From a virus: DNA of 30,823 nucleotides. Below, piece by piece: positions 8,388-15,197 of this stretch (positions are counted from its first letter, which is position 1; every line of letters starts with the position of its first letter). The notes beneath the pieces are model-generated. The model saw only the letters and a list, made by a program, of their open reading frames with translations, was not told where the DNA came from and ran no database searches. The DNA lies in IMG/VR virus record IMGVR_UViG_3300020000_000053, positions 1 through 30,823 of that record; one strand, 5' to 3'. A program made the translations under genes and the position numbers.

Positions 8388-8711
8388 CTACTTAGACAGC
8401 GACGCTACAGCCAATTCCTTAATTTCCGCCGGGGCCTTTTTCGCGTGCGAATCACCCACCGCCAGCCCTTCGGCAATCACCGACAGCACCGGAGGCTTGG
8501 CAGCAATGGCGGCGCGCATGATGGCGCGGCGCAACTGCGGCATGGTGGTGAAATAGTTAAACACCAGCCCTTTGGAAACGCCGGCGGCGTTCGCCACCTG
8601 GTCGCTAGTGATTCGCTGATAGCCGTTTTCCCTGGCCAGCTTAAGCGCAACCGCTACAATTTGTTCCTTGCGCATCGCCGGCGGCAATCGTTCTTGTGTA
8701 TTCGGTGGCAT
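8388..8711 (-). CDS. TetR-like DNA-binding protein, HTH domain only
   Basis: 107 residues; the ATG has GAAGGG 6 bases upstream. RKEQIVAVALKLARENGYQRITSDQVANAAGVSKGLVFNYF follows the TetR N-terminal helix-turn-helix pattern: helix 1 with a GY turn, ITSDQVA, then AGVSKGLVFNYF as recognition helix. The protein stops about 55 residues after the HTH, so the large TetR ligand-binding and dimerisation domain is missing. Short TetR-like proteins of this kind recur in phage replication modules. The gene lies directly behind a dyad site at 8724-8741, which suggests autoregulation, and six similar sites occur elsewhere. That it binds those dyads is inference. Confidence 0.85.
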   Translation of the reverse strand: MPPNTQERLPPAMRKEQIVAVALKLARENGYQRITSDQVANAAGVSKGLVFNYFTTMPQLRRAIMRAAIAAKPPVLSVIAEGLAVGDSHAKKAPAEIKELAVASLSK

Positions 8712-8723
8712 ATCGGACCCTTC

Positions 8724-8741
8724 GTTAACCGGATAGTCAAT
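8724..8741. promoter_or_regulatory. 18-bp dyad site (copy 3 of 7), upstream of the TetR-like gene
   Basis: GTTAACC-GGAT-AGTCAAT, 12 bases upstream of the TetR-like start codon and abutting its ribosome binding site. It overlaps the 3' end of the gene at 8737. The position fits an autoregulatory operator. Confidence 0.6.
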
Positions 8742-8973
8742 AAGACGTTTCGCGGATTATGTCTAGTTCGTGATGGTTGCCGCGCACAGGGCTGTATTGG
8801 CCGTTTGCGTACCATAAAACGGTGCCGGCGCCGGGCGGAAGTAAAACGCCCTTCCAAAACTTAACGCCGTAAAATTCGGTGTGGCCATTGACAAAGCAAC
8901 GAAGCCCCGCCCGGAGGTCATAGAACCCACCGACGGCCGGCACCTTTGCCGGGCTGCGGCTGTCGTATGTCAT
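8737..8973 (-). CDS. Small hypothetical phage protein
   Basis: 78 residues, starting by ATGA overlap with the stop of the MazG-like gene, so translation is probably coupled. It is rich in aromatics and Gly (GGFYDLRAGLRCF, VLWYANGQYSPVRGNHHEL) and looks like a small compact beta protein. No family is recognised. It lies between the MazG-like and TetR-like genes, in the same leftward operon. Confidence 0.65.
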   Translation of the reverse strand: MTYDSRSPAKVPAVGGFYDLRAGLRCFVNGHTEFYGVKFWKGVLLPPGAGTVLWYANGQYSPVRGNHHELDIIRETSY

Positions 8974-9287
8974 GCGCGAATCAGTTTTAGCCAGGCTTCC
9001 TTATGTGCGAGTTTTTCGGCTACTCGCTCCGGGTCTATCGTTCGGCCAAAATACTTTTCCGCCAGTATCGACATAGCGCGCGTGTCCGCCATTTCCTCAA
9101 ATATCGCGTCTTCGTTGGGCTTATCGTTCTTCGGGTCGTGCCCGACAATTCCTTGGATGGTGGCGCGGTGGCATATTTTGCTTAGTTCGGCCGCTTCCTC
9201 TCCCAGCTTCCCGATAACCGCGACGGTGACGGGGTTGCGTTCTGTCTGCCAATCGCTTGGCGCCTTCAATTTTCCGGTGTCTACCAT
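8970..9287 (-). CDS. MazG-like nucleotide pyrophosphohydrolase
   Basis: 105 residues. KLGEEAAELSKI and, about 45 residues later, EDAIFEEMADTRAM reproduce the EExxE...ExxD metal-binding pattern of all-alpha NTP pyrophosphatases (MazG/dUTPase-like). Such phage enzymes hydrolyse non-canonical or excess nucleoside triphosphates and may lower the host alarmone signal; the substrate here is unknown. The gene overlaps the gene upstream by 7 bases and the gene downstream by 4. I am fairly sure of the superfamily, not of the substrate. Confidence 0.78.
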   Translation of the reverse strand: MVDTGKLKAPSDWQTERNPVTVAVIGKLGEEAAELSKICHRATIQGIVGHDPKNDKPNEDAIFEEMADTRAMSILAEKYFGRTIDPERVAEKLAHKEAWLKLIRA

Positions 9288-9517
9288 TCTTCGGGTTCCT
9301 TTGATCCTTTAGGTATGCACGCGCCGCGATACCAATTGTTGTTCCGCCGGCGCCATCCGTCGGCGTGCATCTGTTGGCGCAATTTGATGTAGTCGCCTCC
9401 ATAATTCGCGTCGTCGTACATTTGAAAGTCCACCTGTTTGCAGCCATCGCACGACACGATAACCACCAGCGGCCGGGGCGGCGGCCACGACTCTTTCGCA
9501 AGTATCTGTTGGCCCAC
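9281..9517 (-). CDS. Small putative zinc-binding protein
   Basis: 78 residues from a GTG at 9517, preferred because GGAGG stands 10 bases upstream; an ATG at 9589 would overlap most of the preceding membrane gene. SCDGCKQVDF near the middle and HADGWRRRNNNWYRGAC later give a CxxC...C arrangement with a DGW turn, as in small phage zinc-ribbon-like proteins. The function is unknown. It is coupled to the membrane protein upstream (TAG-C-GTG) and overlaps the MazG-like start by 7 bases. Confidence 0.6.
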   Translation of the reverse strand: MGQQILAKESWPPPRPLVVIVSCDGCKQVDFQMYDDANYGGDYIKLRQQMHADGWRRRNNNWYRGACIPKGSKEPEEW

Positions 9518-9518
9518 G

Positions 9519-9719
9519 CTAGTAGAACCTCCGGGGCCAGGCGACGCATAGAAACAGGATAAAAGCGGACACCACCCACAGCGGGCCAAGCACCGTTAGG
9601 ATAACAAACCACCCGACGCTTTCGGGGAAGTTGGGCCGGCGCGGGTCGTGCGTTTTCCATAAAAACCAAATGGCCGACGCCATCCCGAACCCCAACCAGC
9701 CAGCGCCCCACAGCATCAC
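9519..9719 (-). CDS. Small two-helix membrane protein
   Basis: 66 residues with two predicted membrane helices (about residues 3-20 and 37-58), separated by a short basic/proline loop (KTHDPRRPNFPES) and ending WPRRFY. The positive charges suggest that loop and C-terminus stay in the cytoplasm. The start overlaps the VRR-NUC stop by 4 bases. No function is assigned; membrane proteins in early phage operons may be superinfection or host-takeover factors, but nothing here shows that. Confidence 0.65.
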   Translation of the reverse strand: MMLWGAGWLGFGMASAIWFLWKTHDPRRPNFPESVGWFVILTVLGPLWVVSAFILFLCVAWPRRFY

Positions 9720-10195
9720 AGTGTCCCTTCGCCCGTTGTAAAAGCTGCATCGCCGCCGACCGACAGCACCAGGTTAGCCCACGCCAACTGTGCCGGCTCG
9801 CGGTCGGCGCCGGTGTAGAACCACCCGTGCGCCTTGCACTCGCGCGAAACAAATTGGCCAATGACTTGCCCGACATGCGCCGGCGTGATGGTGACAGGGC
9901 GCACGCCGATAAGGTCGCCGCTCTTGATTTTCTTATTTACGGCCGTGCTGTCGTTGGCCAGGCCATAACGCACCACGCGGCCGGTGGCGTCTTTGAGCGC
10001 GCCCACATTGTTGCGCCACACCAGCAGGCCTTTGCGCGCCGCCTCGAAACGGACAGCGACTTGCACCGCGTCTTCGTTGTGGCCGACACCGCGTTGCGAC
10101 GCCGGCACGGCATTGTCCAAGCCCAACTGTAAGCGGAGGTCTTCAAGGGCCGCCGCCGGCACGCCCCAACGGTGCGCCCATTCGTGTAAATTCAT
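9716..10195 (-). CDS. VRR-NUC domain nuclease
   Basis: 159 residues. The core VWRNNVGALKDATGRVVRYGL, then KIKSGDLIGVRPVTI, FVSRECKAHGW and AQLAWANLVLSVGGDAAF is the phage VRR-NUC (PD-(D/E)XK) pattern: the catalytic Asp in SGDLIG and the ExK equivalent in SRECK. VRR-NUC proteins act on branched DNA, for example Holliday-junction-like structures. The gene sits in the replication operon after the zinc-finger gene (ATGA overlap) and probably resolves replication or recombination intermediates. Confidence 0.88.
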   Translation of the reverse strand: MNLHEWAHRWGVPAAALEDLRLQLGLDNAVPASQRGVGHNEDAVQVAVRFEAARKGLLVWRNNVGALKDATGRVVRYGLANDSTAVNKKIKSGDLIGVRPVTITPAHVGQVIGQFVSRECKAHGWFYTGADREPAQLAWANLVLSVGGDAAFTTGEGTL

Positions 10196-10596
10196 TCTGC
10201 GGCCTGTGTGTAATCGGGGTGCTGGCCTTTCATGTGGTTAGCCAGGTTTTGAAATGTCCGCGTGCAGCAAGGGCATACGCCGCCGGCGACGCGCTTTTTA
10301 ATTCTAGTCACATGCCCTTTGGTAACAGCAAGAGAATTGCGGGTGTGTTGGTGGGCTGCGGCTTCCGCTTCGCGGCGTTCCTTGTAAAACGTCACGTTGT
10401 GCTGTGCTTGCGCCAACTCCCGCTTTAACCGTTCTTCCTCACTTTCCCCGGTATAGTGCTGGCGGTGGCCATTGGGACAATAGAACCAAGAATGGTCATT
10501 GCGCCTTAGTCGGTCCCAATCCGCCGGCACCGCAAAGACTATGCCGCAACTGGACGTACAGCACGTTTGCACCACAAAGCGGGTGGTTATATCCAT
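10192..10596 (-). CDS. Zinc-ribbon / coiled-coil / C2H2-like zinc-finger protein
   Basis: 134 residues from the ATG at 10596, with AAGG 8 bases upstream; a start at 10635 would place the dyad site inside the gene. The N-terminal half has CCTSSCGIVF and FYCPNGHRQHY (a zinc-ribbon), then a charged coiled coil (SEEERLKRELAQAQHNVTFYKERREAE), then GVCPCCTRTFQNLANHMKGQHP, a CxxC...HxxxxH finger. This three-part layout recurs in phage replication operons; DNA or protein binding is likely, the exact role unknown. It is first in the leftward replication operon and is divergent from the gene at 10668, with the dyad between them. Confidence 0.82.
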   Translation of the reverse strand: MDITTRFVVQTCCTSSCGIVFAVPADWDRLRRNDHSWFYCPNGHRQHYTGESEEERLKRELAQAQHNVTFYKERREAEAAAHQHTRNSLAVTKGHVTRIKKRVAGGVCPCCTRTFQNLANHMKGQHPDYTQAAE

Positions 10597-10608
10597 TAAC
10601 GGGGCCTT

Positions 10609-10626
10609 GTTGACTGGTTGGACAAT
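10609..10626. promoter_or_regulatory. 18-bp dyad site (copy 4 of 7), divergent intergenic region
   Basis: GTTGACT-GGTT-GGACAAT in the only gap between the leftward replication operon (start 10596) and the rightward island (start 10668). It is 12 bases from the leftward start, the same distance as at the TetR-like gene, and could control both directions. Confidence 0.6.
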
Positions 10627-10667
10627 TGCCGGCAATATGCCGACGAATTTTTAAGGACGCAAGCCCT

Positions 10668-10919
10668 ATGGGTACGAAAGCCGCCCCCGGTCGATTTGAT
10701 GGATACGGGAAAGCCGAAGACGACGAACCCGTGTTTACACTTTTGGGCCGTGATCCCGTCGCGCCGAAACTGATTCGGGAGTGGGTGCGCCATCACCAGG
10801 ACGCCAAGACGGACGGCACCCAGCTTATGGAAGCGCTGGACGTGGCGGACCAAATGGAACGGTATTTGATAGACCGCAACCGGCGGCCACAATTGCCAGT
10901 TATCGGGGACGACGAATGA
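10668..10919 (+). CDS. Small conserved phage protein
   Basis: 83 residues from the ATG at 10668, with AAGGA about 11 bases upstream. The pattern KAEDDEPVFTLLGRDPVAPKLIREW matches a widespread small phage protein type in which a short N-terminus precedes EP.F.LL.RDP.AP..VR.W. I recall no known function. It is the first gene of a rightward island set against leftward neighbours and is probably driven by the divergent region containing the dyad at 10609. Confidence 0.7.
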   Translation: MGTKAAPGRFDGYGKAEDDEPVFTLLGRDPVAPKLIREWVRHHQDAKTDGTQLMEALDVADQMERYLIDRNRRPQLPVIGDDE

Positions 10920-11083
10920 GGCGCTTTATTTTCAAGCCGCGTTCCGACATTACCGCGTTTGAGGTTGCGCAAGTTCTGGCGGCGGCACAAATGGGATGCG
11001 ATGAAACCACGTTCGGTACGCTATCACCGGAACTGAAACAACATTTTGAGGAAATAGACCCCAATGCCCCAACGAAGCCGTAG
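10916..11083 (+). CDS. Small hypothetical protein
   Basis: 55 residues starting by ATGA overlap with the gene at 10668. The N-terminus is basic (RRFIFKPRSD), the middle helical (ITAFEVAQVLAAAQMGCDETTF) and the end acidic (LKQHFEEIDPN). It overlaps the next gene by 20 bases. The overlapping, coupled position supports it being real; the function is unknown. Confidence 0.6.
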   Translation: MRRFIFKPRSDITAFEVAQVLAAAQMGCDETTFGTLSPELKQHFEEIDPNAPTKP

Positions 11084-11366
11084 TGCCCGCAGCGGGCAAT
11101 TTGTGCCGGCGAAATTCGCCAAGCGCCACAAGGCCACGACCGTAACCGAAACCACCAGGCGCAAGGTGTTTCCTAAAGTCACCGACAAATGCGTGGGTTG
11201 CGGCTGCACCACCGAACACGCTTGCGATGGCGGTTGCTCTTGGATCACGCCGGGCGTTTGTTCGCGCTGCTTTAACACGGCGGTGAAGGTGATGGCGGTA
11301 ATTTCCGCCTTCATAGATGGCACCGTTACGATAGTGGACAAGAAAGTAAAACGCCGGCGGAAGTGA
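11064..11366 (+). CDS. Cysteine-rich putative zinc-binding protein
   Basis: 100 residues. The N-terminus SRSARSGQFVPAKFAKRHKATTVTET matches a common small phage peptide family. It is joined to CVGCGCTTEHACDGGCSWITPGVCSRC, a dense cysteine cluster seen in phage proteins and probably binding zinc. The C-terminus is very basic (KKVKRRRK). Nucleic-acid binding is plausible but inferred. The last base of its stop codon is the first base of the next start (TGATG). Confidence 0.72.
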   Translation: MPQRSRSARSGQFVPAKFAKRHKATTVTETTRRKVFPKVTDKCVGCGCTTEHACDGGCSWITPGVCSRCFNTAVKVMAVISAFIDGTVTIVDKKVKRRRK

Positions 11367-11521
11367 TGGACGAACGCAGCGTGCCGCGCCATGATCCTAA
11401 AGCACCGTGCGCGGTGTGCGAGGGGCGACAATGGGTAAGGCGCAAGAGTGGAAAGGAAGGCGATACCGTAGTGTTGCCGTGCCCCGCCTGCGTTCCAGTG
11501 CCAGGGGCAAGCAATCGGTGA
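11366..11521 (+). CDS. Very small zinc-finger-like protein (51 aa)
   Basis: The ATG at 11366 overlaps the preceding stop by one base (TGATG) and the frame ends TGA at 11519-11521. The product has CAVCEGRQWVRRKSGKEGDTVVLPCPAC, a CxxC-x20-CxxC pattern typical of a treble-clef or zinc-ribbon knuckle. The tight coupling on both sides (the next gene starts with a GTGA overlap) and the two CxxC pairs argue that it is real although very short. Confidence 0.65.
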   Translation: MDERSVPRHDPKAPCAVCEGRQWVRRKSGKEGDTVVLPCPACVPVPGASNR

Positions 11522-11751
11522 CGCACAAAAAGAAACTTGGCGAACGCCAGCTTTTTAGCTGCAACCATCCGGGTTGCGGCGCGACCTTTGAAGGCATCGG
11601 CACCTATAAAGCTGTGTGGGAACGCGCCCGTAAAGAGGGGTGGCGCACGCTCAAGATAGGCCGCGCCTGGCTGCACTGGTGCATGTGGGTACATATACCC
11701 AACGACCGGGCCTTAAAAGACATGCGGGACAATGCGCAAGCCACAAGCTAG
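11518..11751 (+). CDS. Small cysteine/aromatic phage protein
   Basis: 77 residues from the GTG at 11518, chosen because it makes a GTGA overlap with the preceding stop and has AGGGG 10 bases upstream; longer starts would overlap the 51-residue gene completely. The sequence FSCNHPGCGATFEG, then ARKEGWRTLKIGRAWLHWC, follows a common small phage fold with cysteine pairs and a GWR turn, though the final CxxC is reduced to one Cys. Zinc binding is possible; function unknown. Confidence 0.62.
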   Translation: MTHKKKLGERQLFSCNHPGCGATFEGIGTYKAVWERARKEGWRTLKIGRAWLHWCMWVHIPNDRALKDMRDNAQATS

Positions 11752-11941
11752 TTGGTCGGACAAGAACGACGCGCGCCGCGTGCTGCGCCGTGGCGTTGCA
11801 CCAGGCCAACCAATCCCGCCCTGCGCCTGCACCAGCGGCCACCCGCGCGGTTGCGTCGGGGTGTGCGAAGACGCGGTGGACTTTGTGGCGCAAGCCCTGG
11901 TGGACGCGCGCTTGGGCTATGACGACGAAATACCATTCTAG
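11732..11941 (+). CDS. Small hypothetical protein, last gene of rightward island
   Basis: 69 residues, overlapping the previous gene by 20 bases. It contains CACTSGHPRGC and GVCEDAVDFVAQALVDARLGYDDE; the cysteines suggest another metal-binding small protein. Its TAG overlaps the stop of the convergent helicase gene by 4 bases, so no terminator fits between the two opposing units. Confidence 0.55.
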   Translation: MRKPQASWSDKNDARRVLRRGVAPGQPIPPCACTSGHPRGCVGVCEDAVDFVAQALVDARLGYDDEIPF

Positions 11942-13517
11942 CCGATGCGGACGCCGGCAAGCGCTAGGGCGCAGGCAATGCGCGCGGTGAGGTCTTCCGC
12001 ATCGCGCTTGTTGAGCGTGTGCGCCGTCGCCACGTCCACCCCAAAGTCAAAATAGAACCGGCGCTGCATCATACGAGCGGTGTCGCCGTCGCTTTCGCGC
12101 CACCATCCCCAATGGTTCATGTAGCCGCGCAACGGCGCCTGCGCCTGCTGGCGCGACAGGTGGTTATTATGGATGGCGCGGCCCACTATGCCGTTGACGC
12201 CTTCGGGGATGCGTGACACGCCGTCAATGCGCGCAATCTCACCGCGCAGCGCAGCCAGCACGCCGGGGTCCAATTCCATCAAATCACCGTCCACCTGTTC
12301 GGGCGCACCGCGTCCCGCCGGTTCTGGTATGTGGCCGCAATAGGGGCACTGGTGCATTAGGCGTTCGTAGTAGCGCGTACATTCCGCACAGGCGCGGCCG
12401 GGGATCACGCCCAACATGCTGGCGGAACGCGCGCCACGCTCGCGCCTGTCCAAGGACCATACGCGCGTGCGGTCGGGCAGGCCGTGGCGTATGACGTTCC
12501 CCACATGGTCGATAATGATTCCCCACAACTTGCCGTCTAGGATGCGCAGCGCACGGAAGAATTGTTGCGCGTACAGACTAAAGGAAGCGGTGGCGCGGCC
12601 CATGCTCACAACTTCGATTGCCGGCACGTCAAAGCCTTCCCCGAACAAATCTACATTGACCAACTGTAACAACTCGCGCTTGCGGAAGCGGCGCAGAATA
12701 GAGGCGCGCAAGGTGTCGGGGGTCTTGGCGGTGACGACCTCCGCAGCGACGCCGGCGGCGCGGTAAGCGGCGGCTATCTTGGTGGCGTCTTCCACGTCCA
12801 CCGCAAAGGTGATCCCTAGCCGGCCGGGCGCGATGCGCAAATAGTGTTTAACAATATCGCCCACGATGGCGCTGGCGTGCGTGGCCTCGCGCAGCTTCAC
12901 AGGGCTAAAGTCGCCGCCTTCGGTAATACCAACATCGGATAAATCCAAGTCGGTGGGCGGGCAGAATATCCGGTAGTCGGTGAGATACCCGCGCGTGATA
13001 AGTTCGCGCGCCGTCGGCCCCATAACCATGTCGTGCATGATCCCGTCGGCGTGAGCGCCAAGGCCCCGGCCGTCGGCACGTCCAGGTGTTGCGGTCCAGC
13101 CGACGCCGCGCGCATTGGGAAACTTCGCGCACGCGCGGCCCCACTTGTTTTCGCGCAACAGGTGGTGGGCTTCGTCGGTTTGCCATAGCCGCACCTGGTT
13201 AAACCACGGGTCGTTGCCTTCCATATTTCCAAGGGTGTCCACGCCGGCCACACCGACGTGGCTTTGGGGATGAAAAAAGCTGTTCCCCACTTCCTCCATA
13301 TGGATACGCACACAGGTTTTAATCAGGTGATCCCCGCCAATTCTTGGCGGTGCGCAATGTCCACCGACGCGCCAGGTTCCAGCACGTTTTCGTTGGCCAT
13401 GTTCACAGTTTTGCCGGCACCACATGGCGCGACCGCAAGCACGTTGCGGTTGCCGCGTTGCCAAGACGCATGGATACCGGCGTGCAATCCGTGTTGATAG
13501 TCTCTAAGCGGGATCAC
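11938..13517 (-). pseudogene. SF2 DEAD/DEAH-type helicase gene, frameshifted with probable internal deletion
   Basis: The first frame starts at a GTG (13517; GTGA overlap with the upstream gene) and carries IPLRDYQ, Walker A APCGAGKT and VDIAHRQEL, then stops at 13323. A second frame, open to 11938, carries LIKTCVRIHMEE, AGVDTL, the DEAH box (TDEAHH), WTATPGRADGRGLG, ELLQLVNVDLFGEGFD, the QQFFRALRI motif VI region and a C-terminal CAEC...CPYC zinc cluster. The frames join near 13335-13350. Homologues I recall have about 20 residues between HRQEL and the IKT region that are absent here, so a non-triplet deletion plus frameshift is likely. Intact, the protein would be an ATP-dependent helicase of the replication module. 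A true lesion, an assembly error or a split gene are all possible. Confidence 0.82.
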
Positions 13518-13690
13518 TTGCGGTAGCGTTCGCTGTCCCACGTATGCGGAGAGTCGCACCGCCAGCCATATAGGTTTCGGAATATCTCCATAAGTTTTAT
13601 GTGATCCGTCCACGCAAAGATTGCCAACGTAAGCGACGGCGGTTCAATTGCCGGCGTGCGTTCAAAGGCGCGCGTGGTGCGGTAGCTCAT
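13514..13690 (-). CDS. Small hypothetical protein
   Basis: 58 residues from the ATG at 13690 with GAGG 9 bases upstream and ATGA overlap with the preceding stop. The sequence TLAIFAWTDHIKLMEIFRNLYGWRCDSPHTWDSERYRK is aromatic and charged; no family is recognised. It precedes the helicase by a 4-base overlap, so the two are probably co-translated. Confidence 0.55.
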   Translation of the reverse strand: MSYRTTRAFERTPAIEPPSLTLAIFAWTDHIKLMEIFRNLYGWRCDSPHTWDSERYRK

Positions 13691-13956
13691 TGCCGCGCGA
13701 GCCTCACCACTTTGCCGCCGATAATCTGGCATGTCCAAATCATGCGGAACGTATACCCACTACCGGCGTGGACCGTCACCATGCGGATAGACACCCAATT
13801 GTCGCCGGCGCCCGATGCACTGCGCGGGCCGAACTCCGCGCGGTCGGGATAGGCCAACCGCTCTTTGATGGCGGAGCGGCACCGGGCCTGCGCGGTGTCT
13901 TCGTCCATCGCGTGCGCCGGCGTGGCCAGCAGCAAGAGCAAAGCAAAGCGTTTCAT
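13687..13956 (-). CDS. Small exported protein with signal peptide
   Basis: 89 residues with a very good ribosome binding site (GGAGGG, 6 bases before the ATG). The N-terminus MKRFALLLLLATPAHA is a clear Sec signal peptide with AHA as signal peptidase I site. The mature part has two cysteines (ARCRSAIKERL and WTCQIIGG) that could form a disulfide, and the pattern AIKERLAYPDRAEF, seen in small periplasmic proteins. A periplasmic phage protein in an early operon could act in superinfection exclusion or envelope modification; this is inference from location. Confidence 0.7.
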   Translation of the reverse strand: MKRFALLLLLATPAHAMDEDTAQARCRSAIKERLAYPDRAEFGPRSASGAGDNWVSIRMVTVHAGSGYTFRMIWTCQIIGGKVVRLARQ

Positions 13957-14432
13957 TTCGATCCCTCCGGTATCAGGCTTTCGCGGTAGTCATAGCCGGC
14001 GGCGAACGCCTCGCGCGAAATGCGCTTTTCGTTTTCCGTCATTTGGTCGTAGTGGCGCGGGGTGTATTCGTTCATGGCCACGTTAAGCGATGGCGACATG
14101 CCATTGGGCTTTTCCGCCGGCGGCTTCCATACCTGGCCAAGCAGCGCGCACGCCATCTGTTCGGCAAGTTGCGGCGATAGCGACATGCGCGCCAAGCTGC
14201 GGTCCACGCGGGTGGTTTTCTTGCGGTCGCCGCGCGCCGTGCCTACGGGCATGTCGCGGCCGGCTTCAATTTCCAACTGCGTTTCTTCACCACGCACCGG
14301 ATGGAACACGCGCACGATGCGCAGCGCGCCGATTATGTCGCCTTTGGTGCCGGCGCGGCTTTCGCCTTTGTACCGCGTGGCAAATTCAGTATGCAGATTA
14401 CTACGATGTATTCTCACGCCGTTGTCGCTCAT
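13953..14432 (-). CDS. Hypothetical phage protein
   Basis: 159 residues, mostly polar. It starts RIHRSNLHTEFATRYKGESRAGTKGD and ends with a helical YDQMTENEKRISREAFAAGYDYRESL, reminiscent of small host-interaction or regulatory proteins, but without a recognisable motif. It is coupled to its neighbours by short overlaps on both sides (4 bases at 14429-14432 and 13953-13956). Confidence 0.6.
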   Translation of the reverse strand: MSDNGVRIHRSNLHTEFATRYKGESRAGTKGDIIGALRIVRVFHPVRGEETQLEIEAGRDMPVGTARGDRKKTTRVDRSLARMSLSPQLAEQMACALLGQVWKPPAEKPNGMSPSLNVAMNEYTPRHYDQMTENEKRISREAFAAGYDYRESLIPEGSK

Positions 14433-14692
14433 TGCCCCAATTTCCTTGCTAAACCCAATGCGTCCACCAGCGCTTGCACGGCCGGCACGTCGTCGGGGTG
14501 TATATCAAATTTGTAGCTGTGAAGGTTGCCGCGATTCGTGCCCCGCCGTCTATTCTCGCAACAGATAGTGCATTGCCCGGACGCGGTATAACGCGGTGAC
14601 TGGTGGCCTTTGCGGCATGGCAAGCCGGTGTTGTACCGCACCATGTTAGCCATGCGCGCCACGTCGCGGGAAATAACGGGGAATTGCGCCAC
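14429..14692 (-). CDS. Small zinc-finger protein
   Basis: 87 residues from a GTG at 14692, with GGGAA about 11 bases upstream; the downstream ATG at 14653 lacks a ribosome binding site. The core NTGLPCRKGHQSPRYTASGQCTICCENRRR is a CxxxH...CxxC finger of the HNH/treble-clef-like type found in many phage small proteins; no catalytic HNH residues follow it. It may bind nucleic acid. Confidence 0.62.
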   Translation of the reverse strand: MAQFPVISRDVARMANMVRYNTGLPCRKGHQSPRYTASGQCTICCENRRRGTNRGNLHSYKFDIHPDDVPAVQALVDALGLARKLGQ

Positions 14693-14693
14693 G

Positions 14694-14918
14694 CTATCGC
14701 GTTCCCATAAGTTTGCAGATTGCGGCGCCTATCAGGTGTTCGGCATTGCCGCAGTAGGGGCACGCCGTTGGAGCGTTGGCAACCGCGCTTCGCGCTATCA
14801 ACTTCGCGGCCTTTAAGCCACGGATCACGCCGCGCTGATAGCCGCGATTGCGCCAGGCAATGGCACCAGCCCACCCAAGCACCCATTGGGCCACGATTAC
14901 CCAATGCAGCGTCGTCAT
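14694..14918 (-). CDS. Small membrane protein with CxxC motif
   Basis: 74 residues from the ATG at 14918 (ATGA overlap with the preceding stop). One N-terminal membrane helix (HWVIVAQWVLGWAGAIAW) is followed by a basic cytoplasmic segment (RNRGYQRGVIRGLKAAKL) and CPYCGNAEHLIGAAIC. Function unknown. Confidence 0.55.
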   Translation of the reverse strand: MTTLHWVIVAQWVLGWAGAIAWRNRGYQRGVIRGLKAAKLIARSAVANAPTACPYCGNAEHLIGAAICKLMGTR

Positions 14919-15196
14919 AGTGTGGCCGCCACAATGCCGACGACGCCAAGCACCAGCAGCGTGCCCCATACCATCGCCGGCTTGATCCGGTTGCCGTCAA
15001 AGAACGGTTGGAACAGCGCGTCTTCGCCATGCCCTTCATAGGGCGGGACAGGCGGGTGGTACACGCCATTGATGGCGGCGCCCTGTGCTGTCTGTACTTC
15101 GGCAAGTCGCGCCTGCGCGTCGTGCAGCGGGTCGTTAATCGGGATACCGACGCGGCGGGCGTAAGTGGCCAAGCGGCCGTAGGTTGGGTTTTGCAT
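14915..15196 (-). CDS. Small protein with C-terminal membrane anchor
   Basis: 93 residues from the ATG at 15196, with AAAGG 9 bases upstream. The soluble part (YGRLATYARRVGIPINDPLHDAQARLAEVQTAQGAAI) contains a probable short coiled coil. The last 22 residues (MVWGTLLVLGVVGIVAATL core) form a single membrane helix, giving a tail-anchored layout. Unknown function. Confidence 0.58.
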   Translation of the reverse strand: MQNPTYGRLATYARRVGIPINDPLHDAQARLAEVQTAQGAAINGVYHPPVPPYEGHGEDALFQPFFDGNRIKPAMVWGTLLVLGVVGIVAATL

Positions 15197-15197
15197 T

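Noticed and set aside
11749-11766. Possible eighth dyad (GTTGGTCGGACAAG region)
   Set aside because: Only the right half-site resembles the motif; the left half does not fit at the 4-base spacing, and it lies inside overlapping genes.
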